Notes: generated from the letters alone by a model not told the origin. Shown: positions 18,087 through 27,267, counted from the stretch's first letter. The stretch is 64,000 nt of DNA from Halogranum rubrum (GCF_900114455.1 NZ_FOTC01000001.1:1079058-1143057), one strand, 5' to 3'. Numbers and translations: made by a program.

Positions 18087-19972
18087 GCAGTCGCAAGGAG
18101 TTCCGTGACCTCGCCGAACCCGAGGAGGCACACGCCGCCATCGCCTCGCTGGACCTCTCTCCCGCCCCCGAGACCGTTTCGCTCGACGAGGCCCGTGGTC
18201 GCGTCCTCGCGGAGCGACTCGACGCCGAACTCGACGTTCCGGGGTTCGACCGGGCGAGCATGGACGGGTACGCCGTCCGCGCGAAAGACACGTTCGGGGC
18301 CGACGAAGCGGACCCGGTCACCCTCGAACTCGCCGGAGCGGTCCACGCCGGAGTGGAACCGGACGTCGAAGTCACGGAGGGAACCTGCGCCGAAATCTCG
18401 ACTGGGGCGGTGATGCCGCCGGGAGCGGACGCCGTCGTGATGGTCGAGCGGACGGACGAGACGGATGATGGAGCAGTTCTGTTTCGGACGGCCGTCGCAC
18501 CGGGCGACCACGTGATGCTCGCCGGTGCCGACGTCGCCGCCGGAGCGCGGGCGCTTGGGCCCGGCACGCGCATCACGCCGCGCGAAATCGGCCTGCTGTC
18601 GGCACTCGGCGTCGACGAGGTCCCAGTTCGCGGGAAACCGACGGTTGGAATCGTCTCGACGGGCGACGAACTCGTCCGCCCCGGCGACGACCTGAACAGT
18701 GACGCGGGGCAGATTTACGACGTCAACAGCTACACCATCGCCGCGGGTGTCGAAGAGGCGGGTGGCGAGGCGAAACTCTACCCCCACGCTGGCGACGACT
18801 ACGAGGAGATGGAGCGCATTCTCCTCGATGCCGCCGACGAGTGTGACCTCGTGCTCTCCTCTGGGTCGACTTCCGCCAGCGCCGTCGACGTCATCTACCG
18901 TGTCATCGAGGACCGCGGTGAACTCCTCTTGCACGGCGTCGCCGTCAAACCCGGCAAACCGATGCTCGTCGGGTCGCTCGGCGGGGGTGCCTACGTCGGC
19001 CTTCCCGGCTACCCCGTCTCTGCACTGACCATCTTCCAGACGTTCGTCGCGCCCGCGATTCGGCGGGCGGCGGGCGTTCCCGAACCGCAGACGGCGACAG
19101 TAGATGGAAAGATGGCCGTTCGAGAGCGATACGCCGAGGGCCGGATGCGACTGATGCCGGTCGGCCTTCTCGAAGACGAGGAGGGCGACACGCTCGTCTA
19201 CCCCGTCGACAAGGGCAGTGGTGCGACGACGAGTCTCGTCGAAGCCGACGGTATCGTCGAAGTCTCACCCGACACGAGCTATCTCGCCGAGGGCGAGGAC
19301 GTGACCGTCCGACTGTTCTCGCCGGACGTCCGACCCCCGTCCATACTCGGCGTCGGCGAGGACGACCCGGCGCTCTCTCGACTGCTGGACCGCCTCGACA
19401 ACCCCCGATATCTCCCGGTCGGGAGTAGAGAGGGCCTGCGTCGTCTCCGCGACGGCCTGCCGGACGTCGCCGTCGTCGCCGGTCCTGCCGAACGGGACAT
19501 CGAGAGCGTCGACCTCGGTGGGTGGACCCGGGAGTGGGGACTCGTCGTCCCCGCGGACAACCCGGCGGGCGTCTCGGGACTCACAGACCTCGTCGACGGC
19601 GAGTTACGGTTCGTCAACCGTGACCGCAACTCCGGGCTTCGGACGAGTTTCGAGGACGCGCTGGACGAGTTGGCCGACGAGCGAGGCGTCGAGCGACACC
19701 GTCTCGTCGAGGCCATCGACGGGTTCGACCTCACAGTGAAGGCCCACGAGAGTCCGGCGCGGAAGGTCCGTGCGGGCCGTGCAGACGTCGGACTCGGCCT
19801 GCGCGCGACGGCGAGCGAACTCGGCCTCGGGTTCGTTCCGCTCGGTACTCAGTCGGTCGTCGTGCGCGCGAACCCGGACCGTACCGACAAGCAGGGTGTC
19901 CAAGCGCTCGAGGCCGTACTGACGGCGAATGACGACCTGATAACGTCACTCGACGGGTTCGAGTCGGCATAA
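18083..19972 (+). CDS. MoeA fused to a periplasmic-binding-like domain, second copy
   Basis: 629 residues, start ATG 18083 overlapping the previous stop. Residues 1-400 are MoeA (GFDRASMDGYAVRAKDTFG, GIVSTGDELVRPG, LSSGSTSASAVDV, LPGYPVSAL). The remaining 220 residues form a PBP-like domain, as in ModE/LysR-type molybdate sensors: LRFVNRDRNSGLRT, DLTVKAHESPARKVR, ADVGLGLRATASELGLGF. The fusion suggests the enzyme senses or binds an oxyanion or cofactor intermediate; that is inference. Metal specificity relative to the first MoeA is unknown. Confidence 0.92.
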   Translation: MSSRKEFRDLAEPEEAHAAIASLDLSPAPETVSLDEARGRVLAERLDAELDVPGFDRASMDGYAVRAKDTFGADEADPVTLELAGAVHAGVEPDVEVTEGTCAEISTGAVMPPGADAVVMVERTDETDDGAVLFRTAVAPGDHVMLAGADVAAGARALGPGTRITPREIGLLSALGVDEVPVRGKPTVGIVSTGDELVRPGDDLNSDAGQIYDVNSYTIAAGVEEAGGEAKLYPHAGDDYEEMERILLDAADECDLVLSSGSTSASAVDVIYRVIEDRGELLLHGVAVKPGKPMLVGSLGGGAYVGLPGYPVSALTIFQTFVAPAIRRAAGVPEPQTATVDGKMAVRERYAEGRMRLMPVGLLEDEEGDTLVYPVDKGSGATTSLVEADGIVEVSPDTSYLAEGEDVTVRLFSPDVRPPSILGVGEDDPALSRLLDRLDNPRYLPVGSREGLRRLRDGLPDVAVVAGPAERDIESVDLGGWTREWGLVVPADNPAGVSGLTDLVDGELRFVNRDRNSGLRTSFEDALDELADERGVERHRLVEAIDGFDLTVKAHESPARKVRAGRADVGLGLRATASELGLGFVPLGTQSVVVRANPDRTDKQGVQALEAVLTANDDLITSLDGFESA

Positions 19973-20023
19973 GTCCGTCAGTAAGCACGTTCGTGCTAGA
20001 AAGAACATATTGTTTGATAGTCA

Positions 20024-20044
20024 TTTTCACGAGTAATTTAAGCA
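20024..20044 (+). promoter_or_regulatory. Promoter with box TTTTCACGAG-TAATTTAAG
   Basis: The AATTTA core is centred about 27-30 bases before the ATG at 20067. Almost the same 20-base sequence recurs at 21592-21612 with a one-base insertion. An AT-rich stretch with no coding frame surrounds it. Confidence 0.55.
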
Positions 20045-20066
20045 TCACGACGTCCATATGTTGAAT

Positions 20067-20801
20067 ATGTCTGTGCAGCGCACCGTCCTACACGTTGACG
20101 ACGACCCAGAGTTCTTGGAGCTCTCCGAGCGACTGTTCGACCGGGCAGCGACGTTCGAGACGTTGACCGCACCAACCGCCGAAGACGGCCTCCGCTTGCT
20201 CGAAACGCACGAGGTCGATTGTATCATCAGTGACTTTGTCGTCTCCAGAGAGGGGAAGCCATTCATCTCCGCCGCGCGCGACGTCGCCGTCGACGTCCCG
20301 ATTATTCTCTTTACGGGCAAAGAGTGGGACCTCGTCTCGAACGACGCTCTCTCCGCCAACGTGACCGAATACGTCCAGAAGGCGGGTATCGAGGAGATAG
20401 AGGTCGTCAAGAGTCGTGCCGAGGAGTTCGTCGCAGTGAAGGCTGACTCGTTTCACAACATCGCCACCGACCACGCCGACGCGTCGTCGGACGCTGCGAT
20501 GTCGTTCGCCCTCTCACCGACGACGCTCGACGAAGAGTGGGAACTCGTCGCACACCACGAGTGGACGTCGAGCGAAGAACTCGGAACGACCGTTCTCGAA
20601 GCTATCGAGGAGTACACCGGTGAGGACCCCGCAGAGTTCGCACCGCTGTTCGAAGCAATCGACGCCGACGCGCTCGAAGAACTCCTCAGTCCGTCCGTGT
20701 CGGGCACCGAACGCGAGGGTGTGCAGGTCCGGTTCCCGTACAAAGGCCACGAACTCGCGGTGACCAGTGACGGTGACATCGCGATTCGGTCGCTCCAATA
20801 A
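20067..20801 (+). CDS. Response regulator: receiver plus HalOD1 output domain
   Basis: 244 residues if read from ATG 20067, chosen because the TATA-like box lies about 28 bases upstream; ATG 20058 would add three residues. The receiver has the acidic pocket VDDDP, the phospho-acceptor Asp in DCIISDFVV, Thr in ILFTGKE and Lys in YVQKAG. The C-terminal 95 residues match the haloarchaeal HalOD1 output domain (LLSPSVSGTEREGVQVRFPY, YKGHELAVTSDGD), whose mechanism is not established. The cognate kinase is not adjacent; the PAS kinase at 11877 is the only candidate in the window. Confidence 0.85.
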   Translation: MSVQRTVLHVDDDPEFLELSERLFDRAATFETLTAPTAEDGLRLLETHEVDCIISDFVVSREGKPFISAARDVAVDVPIILFTGKEWDLVSNDALSANVTEYVQKAGIEEIEVVKSRAEEFVAVKADSFHNIATDHADASSDAAMSFALSPTTLDEEWELVAHHEWTSSEELGTTVLEAIEEYTGEDPAEFAPLFEAIDADALEELLSPSVSGTEREGVQVRFPYKGHELAVTSDGDIAIRSLQ

Positions 20802-20837
20802 GCGCTCGGTCTCGCTTTTCGGTTCGCTTCGCACCGT

Positions 20838-21482
20838 TCATTGGCCGAGGTCACGGAACGTGGTGATTCGGTAGTCGCCGAGAACACACTGGCCACGAAA
20901 GGCCGGGTCGTGTCGTTCGACGTGGATACTATCGAGTCCGGCGTTCCACGCGGCACCGACGTCGTTCGCCCCGTCGCCCGCGAGGACACCCGTCCCCTCG
21001 CCCTCGACACCGAGTTCGCGTATCGCGTGGCGAACGGGCGCAGGGTCCGGTTTCCACCCGAGTTCCTCGGTACAACAGACGACCGTGTCGAACCAGTCGC
21101 GGATGTCGAGATGCTCTAACACTGGCCCCGTGAGAAACGCTTGGCAGTGTGTGACGAGTCCAACCGGTCGGTCTCGGGCGTGCAGCGAGCGAATCAACTC
21201 GGCGGCGTCGTCGTGGAGATACGTCGCCTCGGCGCGGAGTTGCGGGTCTTCTTCGGCGTGGAAGACGGGCCAGAACTCCGTCGGTGGAATGTTCCACTCT
21301 CGGAGTTGGTCGTCCCGCGCACCGCCGAGGCCGTGCCAGAGCACTTCGGCCTCGCGGTCGGAGAAGGGTCGGCCGAGACGGTCTCCGACGCGGTCGAACA
21401 CGTCACGCGTGTACGACCACTCGGCGTCGACGAGCGTCCCGTCGAGGTCGAAGAGCCAGAAGTCGTAGCTGTCGACGGCCAT
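20838..21482 (-). CDS. HAD-superfamily hydrolase
   Basis: 214 residues. Motif I is FWLFDLDGTLVDAEWSY with the nucleophile Asp and second Asp two residues later. The cap region is followed by LVTHCQAFL (motif II), a Lys in GWKPDPAPV and LAGDGANDVGAAWNAG (motif IV). Expected to be a phosphatase of the phosphoglycolate-phosphatase type. It is a different subgroup from the HAD at 10996, and no substrate clue comes from the neighbours. Confidence 0.85.
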   Translation of the reverse strand: MAVDSYDFWLFDLDGTLVDAEWSYTRDVFDRVGDRLGRPFSDREAEVLWHGLGGARDDQLREWNIPPTEFWPVFHAEEDPQLRAEATYLHDDAAELIRSLHARDRPVGLVTHCQAFLTGPVLEHLDIRDWFDTVVCCTEELGWKPDPAPVRHAIRELGVEGEGTGVLAGDGANDVGAAWNAGLDSIHVERHDPAFRGQCVLGDYRITTFRDLGQ

Positions 21483-21591
21483 GAGAAGAGAGAGTAAGTG
21501 ACGGTCGGGTATGTGTTTTCCGGCGCGTCGACGGTGGTCTCCTCGGCGTCGGATGTTCGGTCGAATCGACCGAACGTGCCACTGCTGTGTA

Positions 21592-21612
21592 TTTTCACGA
21601 GGTAATTTAAGA
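21592..21612 (+). promoter_or_regulatory. Promoter-like box matching the 20024 element, no gene behind it
   Basis: TTTTCACGAGGTAATTTAAG differs from the response-regulator promoter by one inserted G. The first ATG downstream (21628) is followed by one codon and a stop. Reading on would run antisense to the gene at 21722-22102. The 239-base gap around it (21483-21721) contains no convincing coding frame. Confidence 0.4.
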
Positions 21613-21721
21613 TATTTAACTATTCAAATGTGGTAACAAAAGGACTATACCACTCTACTGTCTGCACATATCTGTCAGGCACTCCGGCCGCTTCGGCCCT
21701 CACCTCGTTCTCTCTATTCGT

Positions 21722-22102
21722 TCAGTCGGTGACGCGAATCGAACTCCCGAGATACTTGTGGAGCACCTCGTCGACGTTGGTTGCGTTGAACTCGTCGAGG
21801 TCAGCACCGATTGCTTCGCGGAGCGCCGTCAACGACGCCGTGTCCGTCTCCAACTCGGCGAACGCGACGCTCGTGACGTCGACGTCGAGACGATTTCCTA
21901 CGAGTTCTCGGAGATGTCGCTCGTCGCTCACTGCTCCGTGCCAGAGGTTGTCGCGGAAGAACAGCCAGCCGTCCGGGTCGTCGTCGCTGTCGGGGGCGAC
22001 TGCCGGAACGCGAAGGACCGTCTCGAACTCTCGTGGGTCGAGACGAACACCGGTCGCGTCGAGTCGGAACCGAACGCGAAAGACGTAGGCAGCGTTCATC
22101 AC
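21722..22102 (-). CDS. LWR-salt-type small protein
   Basis: 126 residues starting MMNAAYVFRVRFRLDATGV. It resembles the haloarchaeal family named LWR-salt, of about 125 residues with a central LW motif and a KYLGSSIRV C terminus. Here the motif is FFRDNLWHG (His instead of Arg) and the end is HKYLGSSIRVTD. The family name is from memory and its function is unknown. Ten bases separate it from the preceding pterin dehydratase gene, so the two are probably co-transcribed. Confidence 0.68.
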   Translation of the reverse strand: MMNAAYVFRVRFRLDATGVRLDPREFETVLRVPAVAPDSDDDPDGWLFFRDNLWHGAVSDERHLRELVGNRLDVDVTSVAFAELETDTASLTALREAIGADLDEFNATNVDEVLHKYLGSSIRVTD

Positions 22103-22112
22103 GTCCTCGCGG

Positions 22113-22388
22113 TCAGTACTCGTCGTTGAACAGGTCCGCGAGACGCATGTCCTTGTCCGTGATGCCGCCGGCGTCGTGCGTCGTCAGACGGACTTCGACT
22201 TCTTGGTAGCCGACGATTATCTCCGGATGATGGAACTCTTCCTCGGCGACTTCACCGATGTCGGTGACGAACGAGACGCCTTTCAAGTAGTCGTCGAACT
22301 CGTACGTTCGGGTAATCTCGTCGCCGTCACGCTCCCACCCCTCGGGTAACTGCTGTTGAATCTGCTCGTCGTCGAGTTGTTCCGCCAT
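22113..22388 (-). CDS. 4a-hydroxytetrahydrobiopterin dehydratase (PCD/DCoH)
   Basis: 91 residues from ATG 22388, with a TATA-like CGTTATCC 28 bases upstream. The active-site signature is readable: FHHPEI with tandem His, then LTTHDAGGITDKD with the third His and Asp. The enzyme dehydrates the carbinolamine pterin formed by aromatic amino acid hydroxylases. In archaea without such hydroxylases the role may be in other pterin chemistry. It heads a two-gene unit with the LWR-salt-type gene. Confidence 0.9.
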   Translation of the reverse strand: MAEQLDDEQIQQQLPEGWERDGDEITRTYEFDDYLKGVSFVTDIGEVAEEEFHHPEIIVGYQEVEVRLTTHDAGGITDKDMRLADLFNDEY

Positions 22389-22452
22389 ACCAACTCGATT
22401 CTCTCGGTGGGCGGATAACGTTTTGGCTCTCGTCAGCCAGTGCAAACGGGTT

Positions 22453-23808
22453 TCAGTCGTTGGAGAGTCGGTCGAGCACCGTCTCCGGCACGTCGGCGTC
22501 GTCGGGAATCTCGTCCGGTGCGCCCTCTCTCGGCGTCGTCGCCTCGGGAAGGTCCGGCAGTTCGCCGCCGAACTGGGGGTTGAAAAGCTGCATCGCCGTC
22601 TGGATGGTCGTCCAGTCGTCCTCGGCGGCGGCGTCCCGCAGACTCTTCGTCGGTGCCGAGAGCAGTTGACCGACGAGTGCGTCGGCCATCGCCGTCACCG
22701 TCTCTCGCTGCTCGTCGGTGAGTCCGTCCTGTGCTTCTAACTTCGAGAGTGCCGTGTCGAGTTCCCGCGATTTGACGGTTTCGGCGCTCTCGTACATCGC
22801 GCTGATGGCGTCGTCGGCCCGCTTTCGCTTGTACGCGTCGAGCAGGCGCTCGAACTCGTCGTCTATCATCTGGTGTACGTTCTCCGCTGCTGCCTGCCTG
22901 CGTTCGCGAGTCGCTTCAGTGACGGCTTCGAGTGCGTCGATATCGTGGAAGGTGACGCCCGTGACGTCGTCGACGGCCGGGTCGACGTCGCGCGGTTGGG
23001 CCAAGTCGATGACGAGTGTCTCGCCGGCGTCTGCGAGCGACGAGACGTCTAACACGTAGGCCGGGCTTCCCGTCGCCGTGATGACGATGTCTGCCTCCGT
23101 CGCGGCGGCCGGAATCGCATCGAGTGCGACGGCGCTCGCGTCCGTCGAAATCTCCGATGCGATGTGCTCGGCGTGCGGGACCGTCCGGTTGGCGACGAGA
23201 ATCGTCTCGACGGCCGTCCCGTCGAGAGCACGGGCCGCGAGCGTTCCCATCTCTCCTGCGCCGACGACGAGCGCCGTCTTGCCCTCCAAGTCGAGGGTCT
23301 TTCCGGCGAGTTTGACTGCGGCACTGCCGAGCGAGACGACACCTTCGTTGATTTCGGTCTCGGTCCGTGCACGCTCGCCGACGTGGAGCGCCTTCGTGAG
23401 CGTGTCGTCGAGCATCTCGCCGATGCCGCCGACCGCTCTGGCTTCCGCCATCGCCGTCTTCAACTGCCCGAGAATCTGGTCTTCGCCGACGACGAGCGAT
23501 TCGAGTCCGGCGGCGACCCGCATGAGATGCCGGATGCTCTCCTCGTGGTCCATCTCGACGATTGCGCCGTCGCGGACGTCCGGTGCGAACTCCGCGAGCA
23601 CCTGTCGACCGCGCGCCGCCTTCGCCGTCACGACGTAGGCCTCCGCGCGGTTACAGGTCTGGATGACGTACGCCTCGTCGACACCCTCGCGAGCGAGGAG
23701 GGTCTCGACGAACGACCGTTCGTCGTCACGACACGCGGTCTCGATCTCGTCGACCGTCGCGTTCGTATGTGAAACACTCACACCTGTGATGACCCCGCCG
23801 TACCTCAT
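22453..23808 (-). CDS. hemA: Glutamyl-tRNA reductase
   Basis: 451 residues. The catalytic Cys is Cys52 in VIQTCNRAE. The substrate-binding segment SLVVGEDQILGQLKTA and the NADPH motif LVVGAGEMGTLAARAL follow, then the helical dimerisation domain. It reduces Glu-tRNA(Glu) to glutamate-1-semialdehyde, the first committed step of tetrapyrrole synthesis. The ATG overlaps the sirC stop (ATGA), placing hemA third in the operon ahbAB-sirC-hemA. The last 50 residues are rich in Pro, Asp and Glu, as in haloarchaeal homologues. Confidence 0.96.
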   Translation of the reverse strand: MRYGGVITGVSVSHTNATVDEIETACRDDERSFVETLLAREGVDEAYVIQTCNRAEAYVVTAKAARGRQVLAEFAPDVRDGAIVEMDHEESIRHLMRVAAGLESLVVGEDQILGQLKTAMAEARAVGGIGEMLDDTLTKALHVGERARTETEINEGVVSLGSAAVKLAGKTLDLEGKTALVVGAGEMGTLAARALDGTAVETILVANRTVPHAEHIASEISTDASAVALDAIPAAATEADIVITATGSPAYVLDVSSLADAGETLVIDLAQPRDVDPAVDDVTGVTFHDIDALEAVTEATRERRQAAAENVHQMIDDEFERLLDAYKRKRADDAISAMYESAETVKSRELDTALSKLEAQDGLTDEQRETVTAMADALVGQLLSAPTKSLRDAAAEDDWTTIQTAMQLFNPQFGGELPDLPEATTPREGAPDEIPDDADVPETVLDRLSND

Positions 23809-24476
23809 CGAGAGTCACCTCGTGTGTCGTCGACGTCGATTCCGAACTCGTTTCCGATCACTCGCGCTGCCTCTTCGCGGGCATTGGAATCGCCCGTACG
23901 TAAAGCCTTCCAAACGGGCGAGGAGCGGACGACTGCTCGGACCGCGTCTCGCCGCTTCGACGGCGAGAGGTCGCGCGTCTTCAACTCCGTTCGGAGCTCC
24001 GCAGTCAACGCCGCCATCGCTCCTGCACCGTCGAGTTCGGTCTCGATACGCTCTCTGAGATACTTCGAGAGCGCGGGGCTGGTGCCACCGGTCGAGATGG
24101 CGACGGTCACGGGACTGTCCTCCACCGTCGCCGGGACGACGACGCTCCCGGCGTCGCGGCCGCCGCTGTGGTCGGCGCGGTTGACGAGTGCACCGTGGTC
24201 GCGTGCCGCCACTTCGACCGCCTCGTTGACTGTCTCCTGACTCGTCGCAGCGACGACGAGCACCGGGTCGAACCGCTCGACCCAGTCGTCGACGTCGTCG
24301 GCACTCGGGGCCGCTCTGACCAACTCGCTGTCACCGAACCCGTACTCGCCGAACGCGGGGCTGACGACGACCGTTCGGGTCTCGCGGGCGAACCGCCGGG
24401 CCTTGCGCGCGCCGACGCGGCCGCCGCCGAAGACGAGGACCGTCTCACCGCTGAAATCGTGAAAGAGCGGAACCAT
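23805..24476 (-). CDS. Precorrin-2 dehydrogenase / sirohydrochlorin ferrochelatase-type SirC
   Basis: 223 residues. It begins MVPLFHDFSGETVLVFGGGRVGARKARRF, with the NAD-binding GGGRVG near residue 18. The CysG-N family segment STGGTSPALSKYLRERIE is also present. It oxidises precorrin-2 to sirohydrochlorin with NAD. Whether it also inserts iron (as Met8p/CysG do) is not evident. It lies between ahbAB (one-base gap) and hemA (four-base overlap), fixing its role in the siroheme branch. Confidence 0.92.
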   Translation of the reverse strand: MVPLFHDFSGETVLVFGGGRVGARKARRFARETRTVVVSPAFGEYGFGDSELVRAAPSADDVDDWVERFDPVLVVAATSQETVNEAVEVAARDHGALVNRADHSGGRDAGSVVVPATVEDSPVTVAISTGGTSPALSKYLRERIETELDGAGAMAALTAELRTELKTRDLSPSKRRDAVRAVVRSSPVWKALRTGDSNAREEAARVIGNEFGIDVDDTRGDSR

Positions 24477-24477
24477 C

Positions 24478-25584
24478 TCACTCCGTGTCGGCCGCGTCGG
24501 TCGTAGTGGCCGTTTCGGCTGTCTCGGCCGTGTTCGCGTCTGCTCGGTCGGCGAGTCTGATGCCCGTCTTCTTCAGGATGCGCGTCGAGAACAGCGAGTC
24601 CCAGTCGTCCTCCTCGACGTCCCAGAACTCGCTCATCTTCGCGCGGACTTCCTGAATCCGCTGTTGACTCTCCGCTTCGCTTCGGCCGTGGGTCATCGCG
24701 AAGAAGTTGTAGGGCCACACGCCCTCGTGACGCGGCCGCTGGTAGCAGTGGGTGACGAATCCGAGCGAGGCGATTTCGGGACCGACTTCGGGGACGAGTT
24801 CGTCGGGGACGTTCCAGACGGTCATCCCGTTCTCGGTGTAGCCAAGCGCGTAGTGGTTCGGGATGACGCCGACGCGCCGGACCTTCCCCTCCAGATTGAA
24901 CCGCTTGATGGTCCGAATCACCCAGTCGACGTCTGCACCGAGTGCCTCCGCGACGTCGGCGTACGGCGTCTCGGTGATGGGCAATCCTCCTTGAATCTCC
25001 AAAATCAGGTCGCGCTCCTCGGGTGTCAGCGTCGTCCGGTCGCTCGCTTCGACGTCGGGACCGAGACCCGAGAGGTCGATATCTCCCTCGGGGATGGGAC
25101 CGTCGACGAGGAACTTCGCCTCGACGCGGAACTCCCGTATCTTCGGCAAGTTGTACGTCGGTTGGCCGGTCTCCTCTTCGATTTCGGCCAGTACCTCCTC
25201 GATGCGGTCCGCGTCGGCGACGCTGACGACGAACCACATGTTGAGGTGGGGATGTTCGCGCTCGTAGTTGTGCGCGACTTCGAGGTGACTGTTGACCAGT
25301 TCGTTCACTTCGTCGAACCGCTCGGGAGGAGCGTGCATGGCGACGAGCGTCGCGTTGCCGCCTATCTCCTGTGCGTTGACGAGTGCGCCGAACCGGGTGA
25401 GGACGCCTTCGTCGTCGAGTTCACGGATGCGGTCGCAGAGTTCCGACCCGGTCACGTCGACGCCGCGTTCGCGGAGGGCCGCCGCGGCCGGTTCGAAGGG
25501 ACGTTCGACGACGGGGAAGCCACCCTGGAAGGCGTTGATGATGGCACGGTCGAGTGAAGAGAGGTCCGCGTCCACCTGTTTCAT
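24478..25584 (-). CDS. Fused siroheme decarboxylase AhbAB (Lrp/AsnC-like)
   Basis: 368 residues from ATG 25584 (MKQVDADLSSLDRAI). Two consecutive AsnC-type HTH plus siroheme decarboxylase modules are visible. The first ends around residue 170 with EVAHNYEREHPHLNMWFVV; the second has VTHCYQRPRHEGVWPYNFFA. These match the conserved His-containing segments of AhbB and AhbA, which jointly convert siroheme to 12,18-didecarboxysiroheme on the alternative heme pathway. In many organisms they are separate subunits; here they are one polypeptide. The Ala/Thr/Glu-rich tail is probably unstructured. First gene of the heme operon. Confidence 0.9.
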   Translation of the reverse strand: MKQVDADLSSLDRAIINAFQGGFPVVERPFEPAAAALRERGVDVTGSELCDRIRELDDEGVLTRFGALVNAQEIGGNATLVAMHAPPERFDEVNELVNSHLEVAHNYEREHPHLNMWFVVSVADADRIEEVLAEIEEETGQPTYNLPKIREFRVEAKFLVDGPIPEGDIDLSGLGPDVEASDRTTLTPEERDLILEIQGGLPITETPYADVAEALGADVDWVIRTIKRFNLEGKVRRVGVIPNHYALGYTENGMTVWNVPDELVPEVGPEIASLGFVTHCYQRPRHEGVWPYNFFAMTHGRSEAESQQRIQEVRAKMSEFWDVEEDDWDSLFSTRILKKTGIRLADRADANTAETAETATTTDAADTE

Positions 25585-25736
25585 ACCCCACCTCGGGACT
25601 GCCGAAGCATAAGCGGCGCGGGATACGGCGGGACACACCAACGTCGTCACAGTCGCTGGTCGTCGTCGCTGGTCTGTGCACTCTGTCGCGTTCTGCCACT
25701 CTCGTCTCGAAGAATAGCCCAGTGTGGGGTCTGCGT

Positions 25737-26135
25737 CTACGGAACGGGCGTCACGTGTTCGACGTGCTCCGCCGCTTCGATACCGGCGACGATGGCGTCT
25801 TGGTCGGCGATAGCTTCGTAGTAGAACACGAGGTCGAAGGTGCCCTCACGGAGGAGTTGCTGGCACTCCCAGACGAACTCGTCGTCGTCGAGGGTGAGGC
25901 CGTGGAACTGGTTGGAGGCGAAGTCGGTGTTGTCGTTGCCCGCGTAGATGTACGTCTCGCCCTTGCCAGCGTGTTCGGCGATAATGTCGTTCAGTTCGAC
26001 GGTGAGTTCGTGCATCTCCAGATCCTCCTGTCCGCTGAGGTCGGTGTGGACGACGACGCCGACCAGTTCGATGTCGCCCGGTTCGAGCAGTGCGAGGGTG
26101 CGCTGATAGAGGTCCTCGTCGAGAACGTCGCTCAT
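25737..26135 (-). CDS. DUF5778-type haloarchaeal protein
   Basis: 132 residues from ATG 26135 (MSDVLDEDLYQRTLALLEPGDIEL). It is very acidic, with no membrane segments. It resembles the haloarchaeal DUF5778 proteins as I recall them (HTDL.G.ED.EMH, FVWECQQLLR, FDLVFYYEA). No enzymatic motif is visible and the function is unknown. It stands alone, divergent from uppS. Confidence 0.72.
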   Translation of the reverse strand: MSDVLDEDLYQRTLALLEPGDIELVGVVVHTDLSGQEDLEMHELTVELNDIIAEHAGKGETYIYAGNDNTDFASNQFHGLTLDDDEFVWECQQLLREGTFDLVFYYEAIADQDAIVAGIEAAEHVEHVTPVP

Positions 26136-26337
26136 GGCTCGCACTCCTCGGCGCTCCGATATACGGGTGGCGGTTCTTCGTCGCCAGTCGCCTCGTGTTT
26201 GGTAGTGGGGCAAGGCGCTGCTTCGTTCGTTTTGTCCCGACACGTCGACGTTTAGGGCGGAAACGTGCTCTGGTGTATCATCCCCTCGGAAGGTCACAAC
26301 ATGTATACGGTTCGGCGGCGACAACCACAGATAAGCT

Positions 26338-27267
26338 ATGCGTACGTGGGTCCAGCAGGGAGTCAATCGCGCCTACGAGCGACTGCTCCACCGCGAAATC
26401 GGCGACGGCCCGACGCACGTCGCCATCATCCAAGACGGCAACCGTCGCTACGCGCGCAACCGCGGCGACGACGCCCCCGACGGGCACCGTGCCGGTGCCC
26501 AGACGACAGAACACGTCCTCGACTGGTGTGAAGAGTTGGGTATCGAAGAACTCACGCTCTATGCGTTCTCCACGGAGAACTTCAACCGCCCCGAACACGA
26601 ACTCGAACCGCTGTTCGACCTCATCGAGGACAAACTCTACGAGTTCGCCGACGCCGAACGCGTCCACGCCAACGAGGTCTGTGTCCGCGCCATCGGAGAC
26701 ATCGGTCGCCTTCCCGAACGAGTGACGGACGCAATCGACTACGCCGAAGAGCAGACCGGCCACTACGAACGGTTCCGACTCAACATCGCGCTCGCCTACG
26801 GCGGTCGGAACGAACTCCTCCGGGCCGCCCGCGACGTCGTCACTGCGGTCCAGTCCGGCGAGTTGGCGCTCGAAGACGTCGACGACGCCGAAGTAGAGCG
26901 ACGGCTCTACCGCCAACCCGTCCGCGACGTCGACCTCATCATCCGAACCGGCGGCGACGAGCGCACGTCGAACTTCCTCCCGTGGCACGCCAACGGCAAC
27001 GAGGCGGCCGTCTACTTCTGTGCGCCCTACTGGCCGGAGTTCTCGAAGGTCGACTTCCTCCGCGGCATTCGAACCTACGAGTCACGAGAAGCGTCGTGGC
27101 AACGGACGCGAACCGAACGCGCCGTCGCGCTCGTCCGCGCCGTCGCCAGCGTCGAACTGGAGGAGGCGCTCACCGTCGGTGCGCGACTCCGCGACCAACT
27201 CTCGAACCGCGGGGCCGAAGAGCTCTCTGCGGAGTTAGAGCGGCAGAATACGGACTCTGCGGACTGA
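26338..27267 (+). CDS. uppS: Isoprenyl (undecaprenyl-type) diphosphate synthase, cis-prenyltransferase
   Basis: 309 residues of the UPP synthase family. The catalytic diphosphate loop is VAIIQDGNRRYAR, with Asp33-Gly34-Asn35-Arg36. FSTENFNRP (helix 3) and RTGGDERTSNFLPW (homoallylic diphosphate binding) are all intact. It condenses isopentenyl diphosphate units in cis. In archaea the product feeds dolichol-type glycan carriers, which fits the N-glycosylation of haloarchaeal surface proteins. A second, degenerate family member lies at 28180. Confidence 0.93.
   Translation: MRTWVQQGVNRAYERLLHREIGDGPTHVAIIQDGNRRYARNRGDDAPDGHRAGAQTTEHVLDWCEELGIEELTLYAFSTENFNRPEHELEPLFDLIEDKLYEFADAERVHANEVCVRAIGDIGRLPERVTDAIDYAEEQTGHYERFRLNIALAYGGRNELLRAARDVVTAVQSGELALEDVDDAEVERRLYRQPVRDVDLIIRTGGDERTSNFLPWHANGNEAAVYFCAPYWPEFSKVDFLRGIRTYESREASWQRTRTERAVALVRAVASVELEEALTVGARLRDQLSNRGAEELSAELERQNTDSAD

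Noticed and set aside
21630-22088. Plus-strand frame of 152 codons after the promoter-like box at 21592
   Set aside because: Ser/Arg-rich translation without motifs, antisense to the LWR-salt-type gene. A non-coding transcript is more plausible.
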